Origin: Sphagnum magellanicum
Lineage: Eukaryota > Streptophyta > Sphagnopsida > Sphagnales > Sphagnaceae
NCBI GenBank assembly: GCA_021904315.1
Contig: CM038907.1
Coordinates: forward strand, 31,503,223-31,567,222
Direction: 5' to 3'
DNA length: 64,000 nt
The position numbers and the translations under genes were made by a program. Shown one piece after another: positions 1 to 11,618 of this stretch; positions within the stretch are counted from its first letter, which is position 1; each line of letters starts with the position of its first letter. The notes under the pieces are model-generated. The model saw only the letters and a list, made by a program, of their open reading frames with translations, ran no database searches and was not told the DNA's origin.

Positions 1-451
1 ATGCTATTGGCTCTGGGTAACTTGGTGCCAATTAGCCCTTCCACATTATTCATTTGTGTCACTGTAAGAATTTGTAGCTGACACGACAAACATAGAAATC
101 AGACTAAAGGTGTTGGTAACAACAACTGTGAGCAGCTCAATGTGGACATACCATCCTTTGCTTCCTTTGTTGGATGATTTCCTTACATGTCAGTTCGTTC
201 ATGTATGATGCTACATAACTTTGATAAAGAACTCAGTAGATTTGTTCATTGAGTTCACTGGGATTCTCCTTCCCATATTATGCTCTAGTCCCTTAGGATG
301 TTGCAGTTGGATATCTCTGGGACACATCTCACTTTGCCCCAGAAGCATTTGACTGGATTGTGTATGTCTTTTGATCAAGACTAAGAATGATTCTGATTGC
401 AGTGTCTTTTGTGTCTCATTGGCTGAAGAAATATTGCATTCTTCTCTGCAG
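1..451 (+). other. MLH1 intron (left window edge)
   Basis: No exon-like segment is seen before the ctgcag acceptor at 446-451. The first readable exon begins with two bases of a split Asp codon, so the window opens inside an intron of MLH1. Confidence 0.7.
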
Positions 452-3400
452 ACCGTCTTGTTGAGTGTGGGACACTGAAGAAAGCAATTGAGGTTGTGTA
501 TGCAACGATTTTGCCAAAGGCTTCGAAGCCATTCATCTATATGTCAATTTCACTACCTCCTGAACATGTTGATGTGAATGTGCATCCCACCAAGCGAGAG
601 GTACTTCTAACTCCTTCTGAGCCTCATTCATACTATGTGCACAATCAAGCCAATGTTGCAAAGCCATTGACTCCTTGGCCTCCTGTTGTTACCTTGTAGG
701 TGAGCTTTTTGAACCAGGAAAGCCTTGTGGATAGTATACAACAAGCAGTTGAAGCAAAACTACTGGAGTCCAACAATACAAGGACCTTTACTACCCAGGT
801 TTGTGAAATCTGAGAAAGCTCAAGTCTAGAGTCCGACAATGGATTGTGATAGTTACTTTGGTTATTTCACCAAAATCTAGTGAGTAGAAGGAAGTTTTTC
901 ACATAGTTTGCACATGATTACAGTATCCATTAGTGAAAGCCAGCATTGATACAGCTACTTGGGTAGAACCTGAGCCTAATTCAGATCTGATCCACAAAAT
1001 TGGCTGACAAAATGAGTTGTGCAGACATTGCTTCCAGGAGCTTCACCAGCTGCAGACCAATTTGAAGAGGATAGGCCTTCCCCATCACCACCAGGTTTTT
1101 GTAACCATCCGACTTTAAGTGCTCCTTTCATAAAATGTGGAGCACAAGTGTGGGCACAGTAGTTACGATTGTAGAAAATCTGATAACCACATTTTGTAAG
1201 AGATTGCTGGAAAGAAAGAACACTGATTACTGTGTTTGTGGGGTTGAAGACAACTTATTGGACACTTCTTTTGCATAGAGATTTCTAAAATCAGGTTTGA
1301 TCGTATGGCAGTAACAATGCGTCAAAAAACACCAGTCAACATGTTGGTGCGAACAGATTCAACGAATCCTGCAGGCAGGCTGCATGCCTTTCTTCATAAG
1401 AAAAGGGATTCCATGGGTCTTGCAGAGACTGAAAATGAGCTTGCAGCAACAAGGTACTGTCTGGGAGTTCAGCAGCCACAGCATATCTGCAAATCTTAGA
1501 TGAAAGCTAGTTATCCCAGAGTTCGACTCTTACCTTCTTCCCACCTCATTAGTACTTTTGTTGTTGTTGAGACGGTGAAAATTATATCAGCATGCTTTGC
1601 AACATCCCCTGCTTGAACGACTGGTCTATGTGTGTGTCCATGTAGACGAGCAGTGAGACAACGGCGGAACCCAAAGGAGAGTGCAGATCTGACTAGTGTT
1701 CAAGAACTTCTTGCTGCCATTGATCGCCAGTGTCACTCGGGTGAGAACATTGTCATTGTACTTTCTTCATAAATGTGGTAACTGTTGGACCTTTGCAAGC
1801 TGCTATTACGATTGAGGTCACATGAATTATTTTGCAATAGAATAAGTTGATGTCAAATTAGAGAAGCTGGATTATGGTCTGTAATGTACAGAAAACTCAC
1901 ATAAAGACTCGTCAATGGCAGGTCTTTCAGAAATTATGAAGCACTGCATGTACATAGGCATGGCAGATGAGGTGCTTGCATTGGCACAATGCAAAACACG
2001 CCTCTATGTTCTGAATGTTGTCAATCTGAGGTACTTACTTTTGAAATGTCATTTTTATGTGGGCATGCATCAAGTTTGGTGGAAAACAATTGTGATTTCT
2101 GGATGCCAGATATCTATTATATGTCTATGCTGAAGTGAACCCTTGATCTTATCAGTGCCACACTATAACATTACCAGTGGGCTACTGACCCATACTTGTG
2201 ACAAGCCAATGTGTTTATTTCTACTTTTTTTCCCTCTAAAGATGTGAAGTTCTCCATCTTGTTTTCCTCCCTTCTCTTTTTTGGGTTTTTCCTTTCTTGT
2301 CCTCTCCTTTGACCTTTTTTTCTTTCTTTTTGTGATCCTCTTTCTTCTTGGGGTTTTTGATCATCTCCTTCTCTTTAAGGTTTTGTCAAGCTAGCCAGCA
2401 TCATGGCTGAGTTTTCCTCTCACTGCTGGTCTTGTGAGAGAAACTTAGTATGTTGGTTAAATTTGACTTTAGGCTCCACCTATCACCAGGAGAGTGGGGA
2501 TGTTATGGTAGGTGCTCAATAGTGTACATGTTGAAGGTCCCTGAACATGGTTGTGACTACTATCAGTGTTGTTCAAACCGCTCAATTTTTTTTTGGGTCT
2601 TTTCTCTTTCTCTTAGGGTTGGGTTTCTTCTCTTTCATGTTTGTTATTGATTGCTGTTATGTTTTCAGATCTCAAAATATCTTTAAACTTAATATGAGCC
2701 ATTTCCTCGATTCTTTTTAGGTTGGGTTAGATTGTAAGTATGGAGAAATTCTGGTTATGTATATATATCTACTGACTCATAGTCTTCTGACAATTTAGAA
2801 TATTGAAAATTGAGCTGCTGAAGTTCTTTACAAAGATGTTCTAGCATCTATGCACTGGACTTCATAGCCTGTAAAAGGACACTAGTTTTGATGGAGTCAA
2901 AAGTCTCTGCTCAGTGGGTAATAGAAGTGTCCAACATAATGGCAGCAAGGAGCTGGTGTATCAGCAAGTTCTTCGTCGGTTTGCCCACTTCAATTCTGTG
3001 ACACTCAGCAACCCAGCCCCTCTCTTTGACCTCCTCTTACTGGCATTAGATGAAGAAGAGCGCACAGGCCGATGGCATGAAAGTGATGGACCAAAAGACC
3101 AGATTGCTCAGGTTACTTTTACTCTTCTCTTTTGAGATGTTTTCCCTCTATAGCCAGTTCATGTGCTATCTAGCCATTGGGTATGGAATAACTCTCTGTA
3201 TGGTTGTAACAGGGTTGTTGCATCTCAAAACTCTTTCCAACCAATGTTTGGTTTCAGATGGAGAAACGATCCATGTAATCTATAGCTGTCGGAGGTGCTC
3301 TTAAAGTTGAAAAAGTTGCAAATAAATGAGAAAATTTACTGTTGGTATGAAGGTGAATAATATGATGTTTCTCTTTTGTTTTTACTGTGGAGGACTACAG

Positions 3401-4979
3401 TTGTGTTAAATTGGTGTCATGACTTTCCTGGTTGTCTACGTGCAGTTGAATGTGGAGTTGCTGCTGTGCAAAGCAGAGATGCTGCGAGAGTACTTTTCTA
3501 TTGATATTGATGAGCAGGGCAATCTTTGCTCCCTACCGTTGGTTATTGACCAGTATACCCCTGATATGGATCGCCTTCCTCGATTTGTTCTGAATCTTGG
3601 TAATAATGTAAGTGTTTGCAATCAGAAATTGGTGACTTGTTTAATGTGCAACTGCTCCTTTTATAAAATGTGATGAGAAATATGCTTCTGTTGCCTTGAT
3701 ATGTTCTTTGCTCATGTCAAGAGGTTGATTCTGAGGTAATATGTCCAGTATTATGCTAGGGCAATAAAGTGCTTAGTTCCTTTACTGCACTTTAACTGAC
3801 ACTAAATAGTACAGAGATGGTTCTGCAGGTCAGTTTGATACTAACATGAAAATCTTATGCTCATAGAATGGCAGATAATATAGCACTGAACTGCCCATCT
3901 GTGTGTCCAAAACCCATGGAGTGGGATGTGTCCTGTGATTTCTCAGGTTGATTGGGAAAATGAGAGGGAGTGTTTTGAGACATTTGCAGCGGCAGTTGGT
4001 GACTTTTATGCAATGCATCCACCATGTTTGCCAAATCCAGATAGAGAGGAGGGTTCTGAAATTTACCGCATGGGAAAATCAAAGAAAGGTTTGAACACAG
4101 GTATGCCTTACAGCTTTTCTCACAACTTTTCTCACAGTAAGTAGAGAGTAAGTGAACAATCTATTGCCCTAGGAACCAGGATTGCAAGTTGAGATTGCAA
4201 AATCAGTTCAAAAAACAATGTGTGCCAACCCAGGCATTAAGGAAGGATTTGCAGGATATTTCTGCAGCAGTGTATACACCACCCCACCAATAAAGAACAT
4301 TCACTTTGATGTGTTTGCTGCATGATCATTTTGGTTGATTGTTTGATCCAAATTTTTCTTTTGAATCTGTATATTTTCACTTCACTACAAATGCTTGTTT
4401 TTATTGTTTGTGGGTCATGTTTGACATCATCAGTTGGATCTTAGAACCTGCCTTTGGAGGCATTTTATGCCAGAAAGGGCAACAGATAGATCATTTGAAT
4501 GTTGCCTTCCTGCTATATTTGCATTTGTAACCTGACTTACAATGGAGGATGTTATGTGCTTAGATGAGCAAGAGCTGTCAATGAATGGCTCTGATCTTGA
4601 GGAGGCTGAAAAAGTGATTGAGCTTCGAGCGGAGGCACAGACAGTGTGGGCTCAACGAGAGTGGACCATTCAACACATCCTGTTTCCAGCAATGAAATTG
4701 TTTCTGAAGCCTCCAAATCATTTAGCCAATGATGGTTCAGTGATTCAGGTACATTAGCATTGTCATTTATCATGTGAGCATCTTCGCCTGAATTTTTCCT
4801 TGTATGTGAATGGGAATCTACAATGAAGATGATCTTTGTAGGGGACTCTGGAACCTGGCCATTATTATTATCCATGCAAATGCCAGAGCAGGCCTCAATA
4901 GTATCATGTGGGTGGTGATGATTGTAATGAACAGATAGCCTGCTTGGAGAATCTTTACAAAATATTTGAGCGGTGCTGA
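452..4979 (+). CDS. MLH1: DNA mismatch repair protein MLH1 (C-terminal ~458 residues, 5' end outside window)
   Basis: MLH1 pairs with PMS1, MLH3 or related MutL proteins in nuclear mismatch repair and meiotic crossing-over. Eleven in-frame exons can be read with GT/AG borders: 452-600, 700-798, 1025-1094, 1312-1453, 1646-1740, 1922-2030, 2946-3111, 3446-3607, 3947-4100, 4564-4748, 4935-4979; total 1376 nt. The first gives DRLVECGTLKKAIEVVY and the conserved HPTKREV of the transducer domain. Later exons give VRTDSTNPAGRLHAFL, RRNPKESADLTSVQEL, YQQVLRRFAHFN, DQYTPDMDRLP, AVGDFYAMHPP and WAQREWTIQHILFPAMKLFL, all diagnostic of plant MLH1. It ends with IFERC and TGA; the terminal FERC is the conserved MLH1 end that supports the partner's endonuclease site. 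The GHKL ATPase motifs must lie upstream of base 1. Intron 6 (2031-2945) is the longest. Only the acceptor of exon 4 was a choice: 1312 keeps the frame, 1295 does not. Confident. Confidence 0.95.
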
Positions 4980-6560
4980 GATCTAATTCATTGTGCTGAA
5001 TGGACTGCAAATGTTTGGAGGTGCCCATCTATTAGGTATTGATTCCAATAGCCCACTGCCATTAACTGGAGTTTTGACTTTAGATGGTGTGGACCTTGTC
5101 CTGCACAAAAGTGCAAAGCTTATGGCTTTTATGTGTCACTTTCCTATATCAGCCATCTACCAGGACATGAGTTCTTTTTAAGCAACTGTGGCAAGCAAGT
5201 ATGATGAAGTTATGTTTTGTACAATGTTGTTCAAGTACAAGGTTGTTTTTGTTTGGGAACTGACACAACTGTTACCTTCAAAGTGTCATCATGAAGTCTC
5301 TTCAATTTCATAGATATGTTTTCCAGTGACTAAGATGGATTACTGCATCCAAGTAATCACCAATGGTGTGTTTAGTGAATATGTTCAGGGTGAGGGAGGT
5401 CCCAACCACTGCCATTTTTTCATGTAGGCCTCTCTATGCCTTATCCTTGGTTGCTTGCTTGTACAGGAGCAAGCTAGAATCAAGCCTACTGTCACAAGAG
5501 TATAGCAGCTTGAGTATACTATTGACTTTTTTGATTTGCCTGTCTTTTGAGTGCTCACCAACACTAGGCTGGAGTCTTCCTGTTGTTTCTGGAAATGTGA
5601 TAGAAGATCAAGAAATGTTTCTGGAAATGTGCAAATTTTGGTATGATTGTTTGCCCACTATTTTCAAGCAGATCAAGCTGGTGCAGAGTAATGGCAGCTA
5701 GTCACTGCAATTTGTGATGAAGGTTTATGGTCTTGTCTGTACTTCTGTTGGTGACATTTGTGAAGGTTATGACCAACTTATTTGTGTTGTGTTCAGTTTG
5801 GTTTTGTTGGAAGTGACACAATGGTTACCTTTCAAAGTGTTATTGTGGATGTTTGTCTCAATAGATATTATGGTGAAGTGCTTGATAAAATCATCAGTGA
5901 CCTAAAGTATTCTCAGCTTTTGGCTCATGAGGTTCTGTGCTTGAACATAATACTGTCTTACGAAGTTGCTTGTTAAGCAGAGGTCATTTTGTGATGGAAT
6001 TAACTACGAAGTGTCTGTTTGGTGCTTTTGTGACAGCTGCAGTGCAATCCATTTTTTCCAATTGAGTTGCTGAAGCACTGCCTCGCCTCAAGAGTTTTGG
6101 AACATTTTTTTCCAAGAGGCAAATGGAATTTCGAATTGCCAAGCATCGACGGATTTCTTCTGATTTGTCCACCATCTTGGTCAGTTCAGCATTCAAGGTT
6201 CCAAGCACTTACCCATCTTTGACACATGAACTGGAATTCTTGATTCATGGAAGAGATGACAGGAAACACTACGGATTAAGGTCTTTTCGAGGCAAAGAAG
6301 CATATCCCCAATCTGAGATGCCTTTGACCTCAAAACTTATGCACCTTGTCTGGCTTCATTGTATCTTGTGGGAATCAATTAACATGCACAAAGGTGGACT
6401 AGCTTGTATCATGCAACTGCCCCAAATGTGTGCACTTGTTGGGTCTGTGAAGGTGTGGGTTAGCTGTCCAGCAGAGACCGGTAAAGTGAGATTATCTCAT
6501 AGTTGTACAGCATTAAGTTGTGTTTTTTTTTTTTGGGCCCCATGAGTGCGATGTCTGCAG
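4980..6560. other. MLH1 3' flank, probable long 3' UTR or downstream sequence
   Basis: No conserved coding sequence is recognised. The base composition stays gene-like (about 43% GC by eye). A weak duplication is visible: the block ending in TACCTTCAAAGTGT near 5268-5288 recurs as TTACCTTTCAAAGTGT near 5824-5840. Short open frames here match no family I know. It could be 3' UTR or a decayed copy of something. Confidence 0.4.
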
Positions 6561-6939
6561 GCATTGGACTAAATTTTTGTGCAAATGTATGAATGCTGAT
6601 TGAGTGTTTTTTGATTTGACCAATGCCAGGAATTTTTGAAGTTCCTGAGGCTTTATGGAGTTTTGATCAAAAGCCATTCTCTTTTATGTGTATGTCATCA
6701 ATCCCCTGTAGCCAAAGTTCAACCGGAATAAGGATAATGCAATCTCATCTATTCGATTCTAGAGTAAACCTGTAATTAAATATTAATAAGATATTATACA
6801 CAATTTTATTATTATGGAGTGCCAATAGCCAGCTATGTTTAGTAGTCTTCTATTACAAACTGGGGCTTTTGTGCTAAAACTTATAGTCTTTTTAAAAAAT
6901 AAAAATACAAATAAATATAATCATTATTTTCAGGAATCC

Positions 6940-7110
6940 CAGTTCTAATTCCAGTTGCACAGATAACTAGAACTGGGAAGCTGGTTCTGGGTCCAGTTAA
7001 AATAATCCAATTTTCTGCTTTCCAGTTCCAAAACCAGTTCCCAAAATTGTGATCTGGTTCCAGTTAAGGTTCCACTACTAACTGGAACCAGAACATTCAA
7101 TTCTAATCTG
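6940..7110. repeat. CCAGTT / AACTGG-rich low-complexity block
   Basis: CCAGTT or its reverse AACTGG occurs about ten times in 170 bp, in both orientations, so the strand can fold on itself. A similar AACCAG/CTGGTT-rich stretch is at 25935-26030. No coding potential is apparent. Confidence 0.55.
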
Positions 7111-7745
7111 GCAAACTGGATACCTGCTCAACGCGGGTTTGAACTCTGTTGGATTGATGCTCTGGTTTTGCATCTTGTTTTATTTAGCATTAGAGTGAAT
7201 TGATGCCAAAGACCATAGTGTACCTTTTTACCATTTCAGCAACAAATTGTCGAATAAATTAATTAAATTTCAAATCTTAACTTTCACACATGGGTTTTTA
7301 ATTCTGATTTTTTTATATAAAGGTAATGATTATACAAAATAATAAATAGGGGACTTGTCAAATGCTATATAGAACAGTCCATTGTGTGTCTAGATGTGGA
7401 AGATCTGGAGTTCAAAACCTGATAGTTGAACTTTTGAATCTATTAAAAATTTCAACACAAATAATGAATAATTTTTTTGAAAAGTTCGGTTGAAATGGTA
7501 AAGGTATTATGACTGTACTTAAAGTGTGTTTTTAATTGAACAGCATTGAAAATTTTCCCCTTCAATCATCATCAGTGGTACTCAAAAATGATGTTTTCCT
7601 TCCCAAGCAAAACAAGTTTATAGCTGTATATATATTCAGGGCCAGCATTACAAATGTGTCAAGAGATATGCTGTGCAACCTTAACCCTAAATAAACCCTA
7701 AAATTAGCCCACCTGTAATTAGGTACCTGTCTGGCCAGAATGTGA

Positions 7746-7780
7746 TGTGTCTAAACCCTAAACCCTAAACCCTAGACACA
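7746..7780. repeat. Interstitial telomeric repeat flanked by 8-bp inverted repeats
   Basis: About three AAACCCT units, the plant telomere type, sit between TGTGTCTA (7746-7753) and TAGACACA (7773-7780), which are exact inverted copies. Further AACCCTAAA pieces lie at 7680-7702. Confidence 0.75.
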
Positions 7781-8427
7781 CCCATGTGTCAACTATCTAT
7801 CTTAGGGTTATCTAGCCTACTTCATACTACTTCATACTCCCAACTTTTTTTTCTCAAAAACTTCCTTTTCCAAAATTTTGTCATATTTTTTTCCTTAAAA
7901 AAAGTGTAGTATTTTCCATATTAAAAAAATAAAATTCAACATTCTCTTTAAAAAAAAAAGGGTCAGATTTTCCATCTTTCTCACACTTAAAAAATAAAAT
8001 AAAATAAAATTCATATAACCATGCTTTTCGGCTTGGTAACTAAAATTTGTTTAAAACTAAAATTTGTATATAATTTCATAGGGTGATGATATCTGGTGGT
8101 TTTTAAACCTGTGACTTTCCTTAATGGTACCACCCAAGGACACATTTTGCAAGGATACATTTTGGGAATCACTCAATCAATCAATCAATCAAACAAGGAT
8201 ACTTGAAATGCATGTAATTAGTTATTAAAAAGCAAAAAAGCTCTTGAATTGAATCCTGGCAAGCTCTTGAATTGTGGCTGCAGGGTGCAAACGTGAGGGG
8301 ATTGATGAATACTCACACACTTGAGGGGATTAATATTCGAGTTTAATGATTTTAGATCCCCGTGCAACTCATGGCTCAATACAAGCTGCGAGCTGCATAC
8401 TTTGTGCTGCGCGGAGGAATGATTGAA

Positions 8428-8520
8428 CTGCTGCTGCTGCTGCTGCTGCTGCACCCAGGTCGGAACAAGAAGAGAGGGAGCACAGCCCTGATGATGATGA
8501 TGATGTTGTTGTTTGTTGTT
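8428..8520. repeat. (CTG)8 and (GAT)5 / (TTG)n microsatellites
   Basis: Eight CTG units occupy 8428-8451; GAT units run 8490-8505 and change into TTG-type repeats to 8520. On the minus strand they give poly-Gln and poly-His in an open frame that I do not regard as a gene. Confidence 0.85.
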
Positions 8521-10054
8521 TGAGTGCTCATTCACAATCTAGAGTAGAGCACAGACTAGTCTAGTTGAGGGCTGTGCTCTCTCTCTTCTGATTCCGGCGG
8601 GGGTGAAAGTTTACCCTCGTGGATGTACCTTGCCCCGCATGCACCCAGCTACAGGTGGTCGTCGAGATGATCAGAAAGCTTCGCAAAACAACTTTGCACG
8701 GTCGCACAATTGACTACCTCCTTGAATATATACAGATGATCATATGCCGAAACAAGCTGGTATCCCCGTAGCTGCAATATAGTACAGACAAAAACAGCCG
8801 CTCGAGCTAAACCTTCCAGTATCAGCAATCAACCTAGTTAGCTATACCTAGTCGGCAAAGACTTTTGACTCCGGATTGGACTTGATTCTGATTCTCAATT
8901 GTCAGCGTATAATTAGTCCTTGATTCCCTCCACAAATAAGTCTTAGATCTAGTCTCTAGGTAGGGAAGATCAGTGCAGAGAATTATTATAAAACGTGCTG
9001 CGTTTTCTAGGTGGCTGCTGAAGGAGTGGGCGTGTTTCAAGTATTGCTTCTGTTCATGAAAGAGGAAAGAAAAGAAAAAAGAACGAGAAACGACAATCAG
9101 TTTTAAGCTAAGTTTCAGGAACTGCTATGCACCTCTGAAACCCAAGCCAAATTCCCGGGAAAAACAAATCAAACCTCAGCTCGAATAGGTGGATGACTGG
9201 TGTGGACGCTTCGTAGACTAAATGAGAAACTTCTGTGCAGATCAGAGCGTTGCTGAGGTCAAGCTGTGTTGAAAATGATACCTTTCCAGATCTGGCTGGA
9301 AGTAGTACTTTCCAGTACACCTCTAAGATTATTTCCGATCCTTAGGCCCGTACTAGTCTTGCAACTGACAGATGCTTCCAATCACGTCGTCGGAGAACGG
9401 ATCTGGCACCAGCTAGGTCGACGACAAAAAAGAAAACAAGGTCTGAAGCTTCGGGGCGTGGAGCTGGACTGAACCCGCTGTAAGTATCGAAGCGGAGCTG
9501 GGAGCATGATCTTACTGCAACTTACAGTCTAAGCAGCTCCTTCATTATTCCCTGAGTTGCCCGATCCGGGCGGGAAACTCGATCACACTCTCTCCACAGC
9601 GGACTGAAAAGCAACAGCTACTGTTGTTCTTAATTGCTGTAAAGTCCTGCGCTGTAGCCTGTGGAGGAATCGACAGTAGTAGTAGTAGCTGCCACATCCA
9701 GAAAATAGTATATATAAAATTAGGACTGCAGAAAGCTCAATTCTCACGTGGGCTTCGGGTACGGGCCGCCGTTCCTTTTTCCTCCAGCAGCTTGTCCGTC
9801 TCGACATCTCGCTTTTTATGCAGCAAAATCGGATGATCTCAAGCTGACCATCTCGATTCTCAAGAATATACAAATAATGTGTAGTTATATAAGATGAGTG
9901 AGATGACAATGGATACATAAGCTAGATGGAATTGTCTACAAGAATTACTAGGTTTACAATCAGCTGGTTCTATATATTATGACTAGTTTCACCTCCAGAG
10001 ATTGCGGTTAGAATCAAGTGGGTGGGTAGCGTGTGGTTGTCGATTCTAGGGTTC
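8521..10054. other. Intergenic DNA of higher GC, no gene recognised
   Basis: Composition is closer to that of the genic zones than to the AT-rich transposon zones, with CG dinucleotides retained. Several open frames of 60-110 codons exist on both strands, but none matches a known family or gives a convincing splice model. It may hold a promoter or a noncoding RNA; nothing definite is seen. Confidence 0.4.
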
Positions 10055-10057
10055 TTA

Positions 10058-10399
10058 GAGCAGCTCCACCCATGCTCAGTATGTGACCCTGCAAGAGTAT
10101 TTCTCACATCCAAGAGTAGTTATTTACTTTTGCCCAATGACACCCCTAAAATTGAAACTGGGACTGGAAACGGGAGTGCAAAAGGTTGGTTTAGAGTACT
10201 AAATAGCAACCCAGCTGGACCAATCAAACCATCTAGGTAAATCAACTGCAGGTTTTAGGCTTTGCTGTGCCTTTTGCCATTCTCAGGGTGGCATCCCGTG
10301 CAAAAATGGTGCGCCAAAACTATTTTCCTGAACCAAACCGGTGTGTTTTGACTCTTCTTCATCCAATATTTCCTGTACAGTGCACCGGTGGAGTTGCTC
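10058..10399. mobile_element. PIF/Harbinger-like MITE, copy 1
   Basis: A 342-bp non-coding element. The left end begins GAGCAGCTCCACC and the right end, reverse-complemented, begins GAGCAACTCCACCGGTGC, giving imperfect terminal inverted repeats. It is bordered by TTA on both sides (10055-10057 and 10400-10402), the 3-bp TWA target duplication typical of this superfamily. It shares CAGTATGTGACCCTGCAA with the element at 38020-38332, so both belong to one family. No transposase is present. Confidence 0.75.
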
Positions 10400-10402
10400 T
10401 TA

Positions 10403-11005
10403 AAGCGTCAATAGTATAATGCAGTAGTTGGTGAAGGACTGATCAAGCTGGAGGTGCAGGCAGGAGTAGCGTGACAGATCCAAATTTGGGGCTGAATCTG
10501 CAGCAGGATCGCAGCAGTAGGCCGGCAGCTGATTCGGCAGATGCATGTATGAAGCTCGTGCATTTCCATTCTAGGTAGGTAATTCTGCAGCTTAGCTAGC
10601 CCGGTTCGTTCCGCACCCTGCAGCGGCAGACAGACGTTTCGGTGCCGGTGGGTCCCGAACCAAAAATACCTGGATTCCAAAAGCAAAAAAAAAAAGACAC
10701 GCTGAAACAGGAGGCCGCAATCGATATGACGGCGCGACAAGGAAGCCGGAATTCTTCTCGGGAATTGGGGAAGCTTAAGCGAGAGAGCACGGCGAGAAAA
10801 GCTAGCGCCGTCGTGAAAGGGTTGTTGGCGTGGGGTCCTTTATATCAAGCTGGAGCTGGGATCAATGTTTGTGTTTTTTTTTTGGGGAATTTTTGTTTCT
10901 AGTCAAAGTGGCGATCATTGATAGGAAGATGCCCAAAAATCTTTGGTTTCCCTAAGAAGATTTAGCCAATTCTGACTAGTAACCAACCATATATGAACTA
11001 CAAAT
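10403..11005. other. Intergenic DNA, no gene recognised
   Basis: Moderately GC-rich to about 10860, then AT-rich. A few open frames of 60-110 codons on both strands have no recognisable product. Confidence 0.4.
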
Positions 11006-11215
11006 CTTTAATCATTTTGTTATAATCTTTGGGGTACACACTGAAGACCAAATATAGAAATCTGGTGATTAAAAACCTACAAAATCACTTCATTTTCGAG
11101 TTTTAAACTCTTGAATCATTTTGTTACAAGCTTTGGGTACACACACTGAGGACTAAATATTGAAATATGCCGATTGAAAAGCTACAAAATCACCTCATTT
11201 TTTGAATTTTAAAAT
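11006..11215. repeat. Two-unit tandem duplication, ~104-bp period
   Basis: Unit 1 (11006-11109) and unit 2 (11110-11215) share, in order, AATCATTTTGTTA, GGTACACAC, GAAAT, GATT and CTACAAAATCAC with scattered mismatches. It is non-coding. Confidence 0.8.
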
Positions 11216-11431
11216 TTTGACTTCTTTGACCAAAAATTTCTCCACTAGATAAAAGGGTGGGCTGGGATGGATGGAGTGGGGTCACTGCCAACTGGGCGCA
11301 TTTGGCAAGTAGCTCACTGGCGTACATATGTTGCTATGAAGCGTCTATCTCGCACTTTGTACTTGGGAATTGTGCAAAATACTCCTTAGCGTAGTTATGG
11401 CGCTATCACGCTGGTTTTAAGTATTAAGTTT

Positions 11432-11618
11432 AAAAATAAAAATTTACAACACTAATATATATTATTCTCCGCCGCGCCACGTCTGTATTCCACTCTTTCT
11501 CCACCCCGTCAGAATAAACAGACTATGATGAGATGGATGGATGACCAGATGGATGGACAGATGGATGACGAGACAGATGGATGAAATGATGCTTCACGAT
11601 GTCCTTTACTATATGTAT
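11432..11618. repeat. 185-bp dispersed repeat, copy 1
   Basis: This stretch is about 90% identical by eye to 41996-42179 in the same orientation. It runs from an AAAAATAAAAATTTACAAC start through CTCCGCCGCGCC and a GATGGATG-rich middle to ATGCTTCACGA and CCTTTACTATATGTA. Flanks differ sharply beyond these limits. It is unusually GC-rich for its AT-rich surroundings, suggesting a fairly recent arrival. Its class is unknown. Confidence 0.85.

Larger units (their letters stand above)
6561..8427. other. AT-rich intergenic DNA
   Basis: No gene is seen. It contains a CCAGTT-rich stretch at 6940-7110, an interstitial telomeric block at 7746-7780, and short homopolymer and TCAA-type simple repeats (8171-8190). 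Confidence 0.6.

Noticed and set aside
4552-5028. 158-codon minus-strand open frame
   Set aside because: It is antisense to the last two exons of MLH1, whose plus-strand frame is clearly conserved.
8218-8535. Minus-strand frame with poly-Gln and poly-His
   Set aside because: The homopolymers come from CTG and GAT microsatellites; no other protein-like sequence surrounds them.
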